Positions 35,524-44,714 of a DNA stretch of 48,087 bases are shown here, piece by piece. Each line of letters opens with the position of its first letter. The first letter of the stretch is position 1. Source of the stretch: Glaciecola sp964418575 (GTDB lineage: Bacteria > Pseudomonadota > Gammaproteobacteria > Enterobacterales > Alteromonadaceae); assembly GCA_964418575.1 (NCBI GenBank), contig CAYQMI010000014.1:1-48087 (forward strand), given 5' to 3'. The translations under genes were made by a program, and so were the position numbers. Under the pieces are notes generated by a model. The model was not told the DNA's origin. It searched no databases and saw only the letters and a program-made list of their open reading frames with translations.

Positions 35524-37926
35524 ATGACACTAAAAGACGTTGCCAAAAGCACACGCCTCGCACACCATCAGCTTGCTGCTAAAGTATCTCTAACTGACCT
35601 TCCATCAGGCTCTGCGTCTGAGCTTACTAGTTCTGATTTATTAATTGGTCAGGAGCGGGCCAAGCGCGCATTTGAGTTTGGTTTAGGTGTGAATTCCCCA
35701 GGTTACAACATGTACGTAATGGGCGAGCAAGCTACTGGTCGCTACACATTAATAAAGGAATATATTCAAAACCATCAGCCATCTGTTAATGAACTTTATG
35801 ACTGGTTGTATTTAAATAATTTAGAAAATGAACGTGAACCCAAAGTACTTCGCATGCCGGCAGGCGAGAGCGTCGAATTTGTGCGCGATATCGAGACCTT
35901 CATTGACGAAGTACTTGCTACATTTCCTGCATCATATGAAAACCCAGGTTACCAACGAAGAAAGGCTGCTATTACTCGTCATTTCGAACAAAAATATGAT
36001 AAAGCGATTGATGAAGTTGAGAGCCTGGCTTTTCAAAAGGGCATTGCCTTAGTTGAAGAAGGCAATAACGTGAGCTTTGCGCCTATCGTAGAAGGCCAGC
36101 CTGTTAGTGATGCTGACTTTTCGTCTCAGTCTGAACAAACCAGAGAACATTATTATCAGCTTATTGACGAGCTCGAAGTCACCTTGACCGAAGCCTTGTT
36201 GGAGTTGCCAGGTTGGCAGCGCGAAGCGGCAGAACAGCAAAAAGCCTTAAAGCGTGAGTTAGCAGAGCAGGGCATTCGTCCTCTGATTAAAAATTTAGAA
36301 CAAAAACACAGCGCTAACATTCCCATTCTCAAGTATTTAAAGCAACTTAAATCGCACATTGTTGAAACGGTAATTGAAACCCTGTCGAATGAGCATAAAG
36401 ACGACAAACAAGATGAGTTTGACCGCCGCGACATGTTGGTTGAGATTTACTTGCCAAATACTTTGGTACGCAACAAGCAGGGCGTTAAAGCTCCTTTAGT
36501 GTATGAGGCAAATCCAAGCTATCAAAATTTATTTGGAAAAATCGAATACACCAGTGTGCAGGGCTCGGTTTATACCAACTACAGAATGATTACCGCTGGT
36601 GCACTGCATCGTGCAAACGGTGGCTATTTGGTCCTCGATGCCGACAAACTGTTGTCGCAAGCTCACGTATGGGAAGCGCTTAAATTAGCACTTAAGTTTG
36701 GTCGTATTAAACTAGAGTTGCCCCAGCAAGAAGTTGGCATGGTCAACTCTATTACGCAAACCCCTGAACCCATCCCTTTAGCTTGTAAGCTTATCCTGTT
36801 GGGTTCGCGAGATTTATATTACACCCTTGTAGACTACGATCATGAATTTCCGGAATTGTTCAGGGTACTGGTCGATTTTGAGAATGAAATTGATTTGAAC
36901 CCTCATAATTTGCAGCATTTTCTCGCACGCATCACTAAAGAGGTGCATTCACTTGGCTTGTCTTCTATCGACATAAAAGCATCAGAGAAACTGGTCCAGC
37001 ACAGCCTTCGAATTTCTGAGCACCAAACCAAACTCAGTGCACGATTTGCAGATATTTTAGAGCTATTGCACGAAGCTAAATATTTTTGTGACATCGCTGG
37101 GCGCAGCGACATCTTGATAGAGGATATCAACGCCGCGCTAAGTGCAAAAAAAATGCGTACAGGCAGAGTTGCTGACAACTTTTTACAAGACATTCAAGAA
37201 GGGCATGTACTGATTACTACCACTGGCGATGCAGTAGGCACGTTGAATGGTTTAACGGTATTGGAGGTAGGAGACATAGCTTTTGGTACACCTGCTCGAG
37301 TAACGGCAACCGTTTATGCAGGTAGCAGCGGGGTAGTCGATATTGAACGTGAGGTTGAACTTGGCCAATCAATACACTCTAAGGGTGTACTGTTATTAAC
37401 GGGTTATTTGGGCAATAAATACGCTCAGGCCTTTCCTTTGACCTTATCGGCCAACATTGCCTTGGAGCAATCATACGGCTACATCGATGGTGACAGTGCT
37501 TCTTTGGGAGAGCTGCTTGCGCTTATCTCAGCTCTTACCGACATCCCCTTAAAACAAAGCATTGCTATTACCGGTTCTATCAATCAGCTTGGAGAAGTGC
37601 AGGCGGTCGGAGGAATTAACGAAAAAATAGAAGGCTACTTTGAGCTTTGCAAAAACCGAGGGCTAACTGGCGAGCAGGGCGTTATTATTCCGTATTCAAA
37701 CCGCGTGAATTTGATGCTGAGTGACGAAGTCATAAAAGCGGTAGAAGAAAAACGTTTCCATATTTATACCGTCGACAATGTAGATCAAGCCATTACCATC
37801 ATGACCGGAAAAGTCGCAGGTGTGTTAAATAGCCGAGGGCGCTTCCCGAAACATGCTGTGCACGAGAGAGCGGTTAATCGTTTGTTTTCTATATATGCAA
37901 CGGTAAATGGAGGTCATGACGATTAG
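35524..37926 (+). CDS. LonB/AsrA-type ATP-dependent protease
   Basis: An 800-residue Lon-family protease like Pseudomonas AsrA and E. coli YcbZ, lacking the N-terminal substrate domain of classical Lon. Residues about 40-75 hold the nucleotide-binding start (LLIGQERAKRAFEFGL, then GEQATGRYT in place of a standard Walker A). A large helical insertion follows (about 120-300), then the rest of the AAA module (HRANGGYLVLDADKLL), and the Lon proteolytic domain at about 570-775. The catalytic dyad is Ser658 in DGDSAS and Lys701 in GGINEKIEGY, 43 residues apart as in Lon. It is divergent from leuS. Confidence 0.93.
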   Translation: MTLKDVAKSTRLAHHQLAAKVSLTDLPSGSASELTSSDLLIGQERAKRAFEFGLGVNSPGYNMYVMGEQATGRYTLIKEYIQNHQPSVNELYDWLYLNNLENEREPKVLRMPAGESVEFVRDIETFIDEVLATFPASYENPGYQRRKAAITRHFEQKYDKAIDEVESLAFQKGIALVEEGNNVSFAPIVEGQPVSDADFSSQSEQTREHYYQLIDELEVTLTEALLELPGWQREAAEQQKALKRELAEQGIRPLIKNLEQKHSANIPILKYLKQLKSHIVETVIETLSNEHKDDKQDEFDRRDMLVEIYLPNTLVRNKQGVKAPLVYEANPSYQNLFGKIEYTSVQGSVYTNYRMITAGALHRANGGYLVLDADKLLSQAHVWEALKLALKFGRIKLELPQQEVGMVNSITQTPEPIPLACKLILLGSRDLYYTLVDYDHEFPELFRVLVDFENEIDLNPHNLQHFLARITKEVHSLGLSSIDIKASEKLVQHSLRISEHQTKLSARFADILELLHEAKYFCDIAGRSDILIEDINAALSAKKMRTGRVADNFLQDIQEGHVLITTTGDAVGTLNGLTVLEVGDIAFGTPARVTATVYAGSSGVVDIEREVELGQSIHSKGVLLLTGYLGNKYAQAFPLTLSANIALEQSYGYIDGDSASLGELLALISALTDIPLKQSIAITGSINQLGEVQAVGGINEKIEGYFELCKNRGLTGEQGVIIPYSNRVNLMLSDEVIKAVEEKRFHIYTVDNVDQAITIMTGKVAGVLNSRGRFPKHAVHERAVNRLFSIYATVNGGHDD

Positions 37927-37956
37927 CAAACTTAGCTAATCGTCAAAATGATAAGC

Positions 37957-38721
37957 TTATTTTGGAGGCATTCTCAGGCCGCCATCTAAGCGGATTGTTT
38001 CAGCGTTTAAATATTTGTTTTCAAACATGTGCAGAACCAGTTTGGCAAATTCTTCCGGCAAGCCTAAACGTTTGGGAAATTGCACGTTTGCCGATAGTGC
38101 GTCTTGGACTTTTTCTGGCATAGCTAGCAGCATTGGCGTGCCCATTACGCCAGGTGCAATGGTGTTTACTCGGATACCCAGGGGTCCTAAATCTCTTGCC
38201 ATTGGCAAACAAAGTCCAACGATGCCGCCTTTACTTGCGGCATAAGCGCTTTGTCCAATCTGCCCTTCGTAAGCGGCTACCGAAGCTGTATTGACAATAA
38301 GTCCACGTTCGCCGTTTTGCGCTTCATTTTTAGCAAAATGCGAGGCAGCTACTCTTGCTACATTGAAGGTTCCAATTAAATTTATATTTATCACCTTGGC
38401 AAAATCATCCAAAGGCATCGGATTAGATTCTCTATCCAGGGTGCGCTTTGCAGGTGCTACGCCTGCGCAGTTTACACAAAGGCGAATGTTATCAAGCTGA
38501 TCAAATACTTTACCGAGGGTGTCGTTCACCGCAGCTTCATTTGTTACGTCAATGCGATAAAAGCTACAGTGCTGTGCACCAAACTCTTCAATGCGTGCCT
38601 GACCTGCGTCTTCGTTGATATCGAGCATGGCAACATGCCAACCCGATTCAATAAGCAGTTTACTGGTAGCATATCCAAGTCCTGAACAGCCGCCCGTAAC
38701 AATGGCAGTATATGCTGGCAT
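37957..38721 (-). CDS. Short-chain dehydrogenase, 3-hydroxyacyl-CoA dehydrogenase type II-like
   Basis: A 254-residue classical SDR. The NAD-binding motif TGGCSGLG is at 9-16, DIN after the second strand suggests NAD rather than NADP, CVNCAGVAPA is the NNAG-type motif, and the catalytic Ser-Tyr-Lys set appears in NTASVAAYEGQIGQSAYAASKGG. The C-terminal LRMPPK and the YLNAETIRLDGG region are like HSD17B10-type 3-hydroxyacyl-CoA dehydrogenases, suggesting fatty or branched-chain acid breakdown. AAGGAAG lies 5 bases before the ATG. It sits between the LonB-type gene and yhbY with no related pathway genes nearby. Confidence 0.88.
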   Translation of the reverse strand: MPAYTAIVTGGCSGLGYATSKLLIESGWHVAMLDINEDAGQARIEEFGAQHCSFYRIDVTNEAAVNDTLGKVFDQLDNIRLCVNCAGVAPAKRTLDRESNPMPLDDFAKVININLIGTFNVARVAASHFAKNEAQNGERGLIVNTASVAAYEGQIGQSAYAASKGGIVGLCLPMARDLGPLGIRVNTIAPGVMGTPMLLAMPEKVQDALSANVQFPKRLGLPEEFAKLVLHMFENKYLNAETIRLDGGLRMPPK

Positions 38722-38737
38722 ATTGTCTTCCTTAGAT

Positions 38738-39034
38738 TTAGCGGCGAGGTAGCGTTATCTTTGATTCTTCGCTAGGCCTATAAATTACAAGCACATGTCC
38801 AATTGTTTGGACTTTATGTGACTGAGTTTCTCCAACAATGGCATCCATAATTAAGGCCTTTTCTTCTCTATCGTCGGATGGAACCTTTACCTTAATCAGC
38901 TCGTGGTGCGCTAAAGCATTTTCAATTTCTGCAATAACGCCTTCTGTTAAACCGTTCCCACCAAGCTGCACCACCGGCTTCAATGGATGGGCTAAACCTT
39001 TTAAGTATTGCTTTTGTTTTGTAGTTAAATTCAT
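38738..39034 (-). CDS. yhbY: YhbY, CRM-domain ribosome assembly RNA-binding protein
   Basis: A 98-residue single CRS1-YhbY (CRM) domain protein associated with pre-50S particles. It starts at ATG 39034 with MNLTTKQKQYLKGLAHPLKP and carries VQLGGNGLTEGVIAEIENAL with the GxxG RNA-binding loop, and HELIKVKV. The frame stays open to 39091, but the family begins at the internal Met. In most gammaproteobacteria yhbY is divergent from rlmE-ftsH; here ftsH follows without rlmE. Confidence 0.95.
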   Translation of the reverse strand: MNLTTKQKQYLKGLAHPLKPVVQLGGNGLTEGVIAEIENALAHHELIKVKVPSDDREEKALIMDAIVGETQSHKVQTIGHVLVIYRPSEESKITLPRR

Positions 39035-39525
39035 GTACCTGACTAATATAAAGTGAATAAATGAGACTAATTTACTTTTATCTATAAACAAGTCTTGAAT
39101 TTCTGCATTCTACCTTCACTTATACACCATTGCGACCGTTGCCAGCGTATTATTCATAAAAACCGTCAATTTTCCGTTTAGTAGTAGCGTTTTGATGTGC
39201 TGGAGCGAAATTTTTACAGTCAATATTACATCGTATCTAGATATTGGTCTGGATAATGACCAAATTAGAAGGGAACGACGTAACTAGAATGAAGTCGTAA
39301 GATATACAAAGTACATAACGCGCCACATTGGCACTGCGTGTGCTTAATTTAGACTAAGAAATTAAACGAATTGAACATATAAGCAATTTACAATTTAATT
39401 GCTGCTGATGCGACTTTGGTTGGTGGCGAAAGCACAGAATATATAGTAATCTCTGGGGCAGGTGGCATAGGCCGTAAGCCTTCACCCAAATTTAAATTAA
39501 GCTTATTGATTAGAGGTAAGTAGCG
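39035..39525. other. 490-base gene-free region between yhbY and ftsH
   Basis: No complete gene was found. rlmE, expected here, is absent. A 6-bp inverted repeat TTGGTC...GACCAA lies near 39245-39264. The stretch from about 39379 to 39523 is open in one plus frame (AADATLVGGESTEYIVISGA...) but has no start codon and ends just before ftsH, so I do not call it a gene. CTTGAAT at 39094 faintly resembles a heat-shock -35 element, but no convincing -10 follows. AGAGG at 39512-39516 is the ftsH ribosome binding site. Confidence 0.6.
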
Positions 39526-41460
39526 TTGAGCGACATGGCAAAAAATCTCATCTTGTGGTTATTCATAGCGGTCGTGCTAATGATGGTTTTCAAGAATTTT
39601 TCTGGACAAGAAACCGTTAGGGCACAGACTGACTACAGCACGTTCATAAGCGAAGTGCAGCGAGGGGACATCCGCGAGGTCACAATAAATCAGAACGAAA
39701 TAAAAGGTTTAAGACGCAACGGCGAACCTTTTGTTACGTATATTCCTTATCGTGATGACCAATTAATGTCAGACCTTGTTAAATATGATGTCAAAGCCTT
39801 TGGTCAGGCTCCAGAGCAGACTAACTGGCTAGCACAAATATTTATTTCGTGGTTCCCGATGCTATTGCTCATTGGTGTGTGGATTTTCTTCATGCGTCAG
39901 ATGCAAGGCGGTGGTGGCCGTGGGGCAATGTCGTTTGGCAAGAGTAAGGCTAAGTTGCTCAACGAAGAGCAAATCAAAACTACTTTCGCAGACGTTGCTG
40001 GTTGCGACGAGGCAAAAGAAGATGTTACTGAGTTAGTGGATTTCTTGCGCGACCCAACAAAATTCCAAAAGCTTGGCGGTAAAATTCCGAAAGGTATTTT
40101 GATGGTAGGCCCTCCAGGAACGGGTAAAACTTTGCTTGCAAAAGCGATTGCAGGCGAGGCAAAAGTGCCGTTTTTTGCAATATCCGGATCTGATTTTGTG
40201 GAAATGTTCGTGGGTGTTGGTGCTTCACGAGTACGCGACATGTTTGAACAAGCAAAGAAATCTTCTCCTTGCATCATCTTTATTGATGAGATTGATGCAG
40301 TAGGTCGTCAGCGTGGCGCAGGTCTTGGTGGTGGTCACGACGAACGTGAACAAACGCTTAATCAAATGCTCGTTGAAATGGACGGATTTGAAGGGCATGA
40401 AGGTATTATCGTTATTGCGGCGACTAACCGTCCTGACGTATTAGACCCTGCATTATTGCGACCTGGCCGCTTTGACCGTCAGGTCGTTGTAGGCCTGCCT
40501 GATATTCGAGGCCGTGAGCAAATATTAAAAGTACATATGCGGAAAGTGCCACTGGGCGATGACGTTGAAGCGTCGGTAATCGCTCGTGGTACACCTGGAT
40601 TCTCTGGTGCTGATTTGGCAAACCTTGTGAATGAAGCTGCGTTGTTCGCTGCACGAACAAACCGCCGAGTTGTATCGATGGAAGAGTTCGACAAAGCCAA
40701 AGACAAAATCATGATGGGCGCAGAGCGTAAATCGATGGTAATGACTGAAGAAGAAAAGACCATGACTGCTTATCACGAAGCGGGTCACGCTATTGTTGGT
40801 CGCTTGGTGCCTGAACACGATCCAGTCTACAAAGTGTCTATTATACCTCGAGGCCGTGCACTTGGTGTGACTATGTACTTGCCTGAGCAAGACCGCGTGA
40901 GTTACAACAAGCGTCACTTAGAAAGTATGATATCTAGCCTTTATGGTGGTCGTATCGCCGAAGAGATTATCTACGGTGAAGAAATGGTAACCACGGGCGC
41001 ATCAAATGACATTGAAAGAGCAACGGATATCGCGAAGAAGATGGTAACCCAATGGGGCTTATCGTCTAAGCTTGGTGCACAGCTTTTTGCTGAAGAAGAA
41101 GGTCAAGTGTTCTTAGGGCGTTCGGTAAGTAAGTCGTCAAGTATGTCTGATGAAACCGCTCGTACAATTGACGCCGAAATCAAGCTCTTGATAGATAGAA
41201 ATTACAAACGTGCCGAAACAATGTTGCGCGAGAATCTAGATATTTTGCACGCGATGAAAGACGCATTAATGAAATACGAAACTATTGATGCACGACAAAT
41301 CGATGATTTAATGGCTCGCAGAGAAGTACGTCAGCCAGCAGATTGGGATAAAGATAACCGTTCTGATTCTGCCCCTCCATCTGGCGGTGAAAAGCTTGAT
41401 GTAGGTCGTCAAGACGAGCCCAAAGCAGATGGCGAGGGCGAAACTAACCCGTCAAGCTAA
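39526..41460 (+). CDS. ftsH: ATP-dependent zinc metalloprotease FtsH
   Basis: A membrane-bound AAA protease that degrades misfolded membrane proteins and regulators such as LpxC and sigma-32. The 644-residue protein has two transmembrane helices (about 8-25 and 104-124) around a periplasmic domain. The AAA module carries VGPPGTGKTLL, IIFIDEIDAVG and the arginine-finger region RPGRFDRQVVVG. The zinc motif HEAGH is at 417-421. TTG 39526 is preferred because AGAGG lies 9 bases upstream; ATG 39535, where E. coli FtsH begins, is 18 bases away. It is followed by a terminator and folP. Confidence 0.98.
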   Translation: MSDMAKNLILWLFIAVVLMMVFKNFSGQETVRAQTDYSTFISEVQRGDIREVTINQNEIKGLRRNGEPFVTYIPYRDDQLMSDLVKYDVKAFGQAPEQTNWLAQIFISWFPMLLLIGVWIFFMRQMQGGGGRGAMSFGKSKAKLLNEEQIKTTFADVAGCDEAKEDVTELVDFLRDPTKFQKLGGKIPKGILMVGPPGTGKTLLAKAIAGEAKVPFFAISGSDFVEMFVGVGASRVRDMFEQAKKSSPCIIFIDEIDAVGRQRGAGLGGGHDEREQTLNQMLVEMDGFEGHEGIIVIAATNRPDVLDPALLRPGRFDRQVVVGLPDIRGREQILKVHMRKVPLGDDVEASVIARGTPGFSGADLANLVNEAALFAARTNRRVVSMEEFDKAKDKIMMGAERKSMVMTEEEKTMTAYHEAGHAIVGRLVPEHDPVYKVSIIPRGRALGVTMYLPEQDRVSYNKRHLESMISSLYGGRIAEEIIYGEEMVTTGASNDIERATDIAKKMVTQWGLSSKLGAQLFAEEEGQVFLGRSVSKSSSMSDETARTIDAEIKLLIDRNYKRAETMLRENLDILHAMKDALMKYETIDARQIDDLMARREVRQPADWDKDNRSDSAPPSGGEKLDVGRQDEPKADGEGETNPSS

Positions 41461-41480
41461 GCTAATTTTTTAGCAGAATT

Positions 41481-41507
41481 AAACACCGGCCTAGCGCCGG
41501 TGTTTTT
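41481..41507 (+). terminator. Intrinsic terminator after ftsH
   Basis: AAACACCGGC (41481-41490) pairs with GCCGGTGTTT (41496-41505) around CTAGC and runs into a short T tract. It suggests that ftsH and folP are at least partly separate transcripts. Confidence 0.88.
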
Positions 41508-41670
41508 GTTTATTCAGCTATAACTAAGCTCACATCTAAAGTTTAGATCTGCAAGCCTTCAAGGCAGAAGATAAATCATATTCCTTAACTTTTTTTTGAT
41601 ATCAATCTGTCCACTCTTATAGCAATTGCGGTATGATATTGCGCTTGCATGCTCGTGAGGTTTTTCACAG

Positions 41671-42507
41671 ATGATGATGTTTAAAAACAAAAAAGTCGTT
41701 TTCAATATGCCTAAAGTTATGGGCATATTGAATGTTACACCCGATTCATTCTCTGATGGCGGACAATACAATACATTAGATGCTGCGTTAAAAAGAGCAG
41801 ACGAGATGGTTCAACAAGGTGCTACTTTTATTGACATTGGTGGTGAGTCTACTCGACCCGGTGCGACGCCCGTTTCTTTAGCACAAGAATTAGACCGAGT
41901 CATACCCGCCATAGAAGCGATAAGCAAAGCCTTTGATATTGTTGTGTCAGTAGATACAAGCAAGGCTGAAGTGATGAGTGAGGCCGTGGAGCATGGCGCT
42001 AGCCTAATAAATGATGTACGTGCGCTCAGAGAGCCCGGTTCCTTAGAGGTCGCGGCAAAACTTGCGCAGCAGCATAATGTGCCAACTTGCATTATGCATA
42101 TGCAAGGCACACCTGAAACCATGCAAAATGCACCACACTATGAATCGGTAATAGAAGAAGTAAATGCGTTTTTTAGGCAGCAAATTAAGCGTCTTACCGA
42201 TGCGGGATTTGAGTACAATCAAATTATGCTTGACCCAGGCTTTGGGTTTGGCAAAACCCTTGAGCATAACTACGAGATGCTGAAAGATTTCACGCAATTT
42301 ACGCAATTTGACCTACCGGTGTTAGCCGGTATGTCGAGAAAATCAATGATTACTAAATTATTAGATGTTGAACCTCAGCAAAGTTTGACAGGCAGCATTA
42401 GCGTTAACACCATAGCGGCGATGGCGGGTGCAAGTGTATTGCGAGTTCACGATGTAAAAGAAGCCATGGACGTGGCAACGATAGTCGAAAAATTAAACCA
42501 ATTATAA
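41671..42507 (+). CDS. folP: Dihydropteroate synthase
   Basis: Condenses p-aminobenzoate with dihydropterin pyrophosphate in folate synthesis; the target of sulfonamides. The 278-residue TIM barrel has the pterin-binding signatures VMGILNVTPDSFSDGG and IDIGGESTRPGA, then SVDTSKAEV, DPGFGFGKTLEHNYE and GMSRKSMI. The start at the first of three tandem ATGs (41671) lies 10 bases after GAGG; the next two are possible. It is 13 bases upstream of glmM, the standard ftsH-folP-glmM order. Confidence 0.97.
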   Translation: MMMFKNKKVVFNMPKVMGILNVTPDSFSDGGQYNTLDAALKRADEMVQQGATFIDIGGESTRPGATPVSLAQELDRVIPAIEAISKAFDIVVSVDTSKAEVMSEAVEHGASLINDVRALREPGSLEVAAKLAQQHNVPTCIMHMQGTPETMQNAPHYESVIEEVNAFFRQQIKRLTDAGFEYNQIMLDPGFGFGKTLEHNYEMLKDFTQFTQFDLPVLAGMSRKSMITKLLDVEPQQSLTGSISVNTIAAMAGASVLRVHDVKEAMDVATIVEKLNQL

Positions 42508-42520
42508 AAAAGGAAGGCGC

Positions 42521-43867
42521 ATGTCAAAAAGGCAATATTTTGGTACCGATGGCATTCGAGGCAGAGTCGGCGAGAGCGTGATTAATCCCGAGTTTGTGAT
42601 CAAATTAGGTTGGGCGGCAGGAAAAGTATTAGCCGGAACCGGCACCAATAAAGTATTGATCGGTAAAGACACTCGCATAAGCGGATACATGCTCGAATCA
42701 GCACTGGAAGCAGGTTTATCAGCTGCGGGAATCAACATTGGTTTATTAGGGCCAATGCCAACACCAGCGATAGCTTACCTTACCAAGACCTTTCGCTCTG
42801 AAGCTGGAATTGTTATCAGTGCTTCACACAATCCTTATTACGATAATGGCATTAAGTTCTTTTCGTCTCTTGGGCAAAAACTTGACGACGACATCGAACT
42901 GGCAATTGAGCAACAGATGCAACAAACAATGACCTGCGTAGACAGCAATAAGCTTGGTAAAGCGACTCGCATAAACGACGCCGCTGGCCGCTACATTGAG
43001 TATTGCAAAGGTACTTTCCCCTCTGATTTATCATTAAAAGGCTTAAAGGTTGTAGTGGATTGTGCCCACGGCGCTACCTATCATATTGCGCCAAATGTAC
43101 TTTCTGAGCTTGGTGCTCAAGTAATAGAAATAGGCACAGATCCAGATGGCCTAAATATCAATCATCAAGTCGGTGCAACTTCTTTACGTGCAACGGTTGA
43201 AGCAGTTAAAGAGCATGGCGCAGACTTCGGTTTTGCCTTAGACGGTGATGGCGATCGCATCATGATGGTAGATGAGAAGGGCAAAGTAATAGATGGCGAT
43301 CAAATTATTTTTATTATTGCAAGAGACGCGCTAAAGGCTGGAAACCTGAAGGGCGGTGTTGTAGGCACCAAAATGTCTAACTTAGGCATGGAGTTAGCAC
43401 TCGAACAATTAGGCGTGGGATTTGAGCGCGCCGACGTAGGAGATCGCTACGTGTTAGAGTTGTTAAACAAAAGAGGTTGGTGTATTGGTGGTGAAAATTC
43501 TGGTCATGTACTTAATTTACAATATGCGTCCACAGGAGACGGCATAGTAGCCGGCCTACAGGTAATTGCGGCAATGTTACGCGCGAATATGACCTTAAGT
43601 GAAATATCATCTGGCTTTACAAAGTTTCCGCAGAAACTCGTAAATGTTAAATACGTAGATAACGGAGAAAATCCTCTAGATAGTCAAGCCGTTCAAAAAG
43701 TAGCAAAAGCCGCTGAAGCGGATATGGGTTCTACAGGTCGGGTATTGCTTAGAAAAAGCGGTACGGAACCGCTCATTAGGGTCATGGTTGAGGCACGCGA
43801 TAGCGAGGTTTCCGACAAATGGGCGAATTTAATTGCCGAAGAGGTTAAAGCGCATACAGCTAAGTAA
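42521..43867 (+). CDS. glmM: Phosphoglucosamine mutase
   Basis: Converts glucosamine-6-phosphate to glucosamine-1-phosphate for UDP-GlcNAc, the precursor of peptidoglycan and LPS. The 448-residue protein has the N-terminal YFGTDGIRGRVG, the active-site phosphoserine Ser102 in ISASHNPYYDNGIK, the metal loop DGDGDRI, the sugar-binding GGENSGH and the phosphate-binding RKSGTEPLIRVMVE. AAGGAAGG is the ribosome binding site. Confidence 0.98.
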   Translation: MSKRQYFGTDGIRGRVGESVINPEFVIKLGWAAGKVLAGTGTNKVLIGKDTRISGYMLESALEAGLSAAGINIGLLGPMPTPAIAYLTKTFRSEAGIVISASHNPYYDNGIKFFSSLGQKLDDDIELAIEQQMQQTMTCVDSNKLGKATRINDAAGRYIEYCKGTFPSDLSLKGLKVVVDCAHGATYHIAPNVLSELGAQVIEIGTDPDGLNINHQVGATSLRATVEAVKEHGADFGFALDGDGDRIMMVDEKGKVIDGDQIIFIIARDALKAGNLKGGVVGTKMSNLGMELALEQLGVGFERADVGDRYVLELLNKRGWCIGGENSGHVLNLQYASTGDGIVAGLQVIAAMLRANMTLSEISSGFTKFPQKLVNVKYVDNGENPLDSQAVQKVAKAAEADMGSTGRVLLRKSGTEPLIRVMVEARDSEVSDKWANLIAEEVKAHTAK

Positions 43868-43896
43868 ATCTAGGTAAAATTATTCGCATTAGCCGC

Positions 43897-43925
43897 TTGT
43901 ATATTTGGCTATGGTTAGTTAATAT
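43897..43925 (+). promoter_or_regulatory. Sigma-70 promoter upstream of tpiA
   Basis: TTGTAT (43897-43902) and TAATAT (43920-43925) are separated by exactly 17 bases, 41 bases before the tpiA start. It would drive tpiA, secG and perhaps tRNA-Leu separately from glmM. Confidence 0.55.
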
Positions 43926-43966
43926 CAGCGCCGCTTTGAGTACCGCGGCACCAAAGGAGTTTTTGA

Positions 43967-44701
43967 ATGAGCATAAAACGTAGAAAAATGGTTGCTGGCA
44001 ATTGGAAAATGAATGGCAATCTAGCGTTAATAGATGAGTTCAAACATAGTCTGAAGGTACCGGTAGCGGCAGACGTAGTGATTTGTCCGCCGTCCACTTA
44101 CTTGCCTCTTGTAAAAGGAGCGCATTTTAGAGTGGGTGCACAGAATATAAGTGAGCATGAAAAAGGCGCTCACACAGGTGACATCTCTGCAGATATGCTA
44201 AACGATATCGGTATTGAATATGTCATTCTTGGCCATTCTGAAAGACGCCAAGACCACAATGAAAGTAACGATTTAGTAGCTCAAAAGGTGCTTGTGGCAT
44301 TGAATAAAGGCCTCACGCCCATACTATGTATTGGCGAGCCACTAGATGTTCGCGAAGCAGGTGAAGTATTTCAATTTGTGCAAAAGCAAATTGATGCAGT
44401 TGTAGATTTATGTGGCACGGCATTTTTCAATAAAGCCGTTGTTGCTTACGAGCCTATTTGGGCTATTGGCACAGGGAAAACAGCCTCCCCTGAGCAGGCG
44501 CAGGAAGTACATGCGTTTATTCGTGCACATTTAGCACAAATGAACGATAGCGCGCAAAGTATGCAAATATTGTATGGCGGTAGCGTAAACGCTAAAAATG
44601 CTGCCGAATTATTTGCTCAGCCGGATATAGACGGTGGTCTAATCGGCGGTGCAAGTTTGAAAGTTGACGATTTTAATGTAATTTGCCAAGCGGCAAGTTA
44701 A
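43967..44701 (+). CDS. tpiA: Triosephosphate isomerase
   Basis: Interconverts dihydroxyacetone phosphate and glyceraldehyde-3-phosphate. The 244-residue TIM barrel has GNWKMNG with the substrate-binding Asn and Lys, His90 in ILGHSERR, Glu162 in VAYEPIWAIGTGKTA (followed by loop 6) and LYGGSV for phosphate binding. AAAGGAG lies 8 bases before the ATG. It sits between glmM and secG, the usual order in marine gammaproteobacteria. Confidence 0.98.
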   Translation: MSIKRRKMVAGNWKMNGNLALIDEFKHSLKVPVAADVVICPPSTYLPLVKGAHFRVGAQNISEHEKGAHTGDISADMLNDIGIEYVILGHSERRQDHNESNDLVAQKVLVALNKGLTPILCIGEPLDVREAGEVFQFVQKQIDAVVDLCGTAFFNKAVVAYEPIWAIGTGKTASPEQAQEVHAFIRAHLAQMNDSAQSMQILYGGSVNAKNAAELFAQPDIDGGLIGGASLKVDDFNVICQAAS

Positions 44702-44714
44702 AAAGGGAAAGACG

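Noticed and set aside
39094..39120. Heat-shock (sigma-32) promoter for ftsH
   Set aside because: CTTGAAT matches the -35 element, but the sequence at -10 distance (CCTTCACT) matches poorly and is over 400 bases from the gene.
39379..39523. Start-less open stretch before ftsH as a remnant of rlmE
   Set aside because: The translated sequence shows none of the RlmE motifs and has no start codon; it may be chance.
40525..40917. 130-codon minus-strand frame inside ftsH
   Set aside because: Antisense shadow of the conserved AAA and zinc-protease region.
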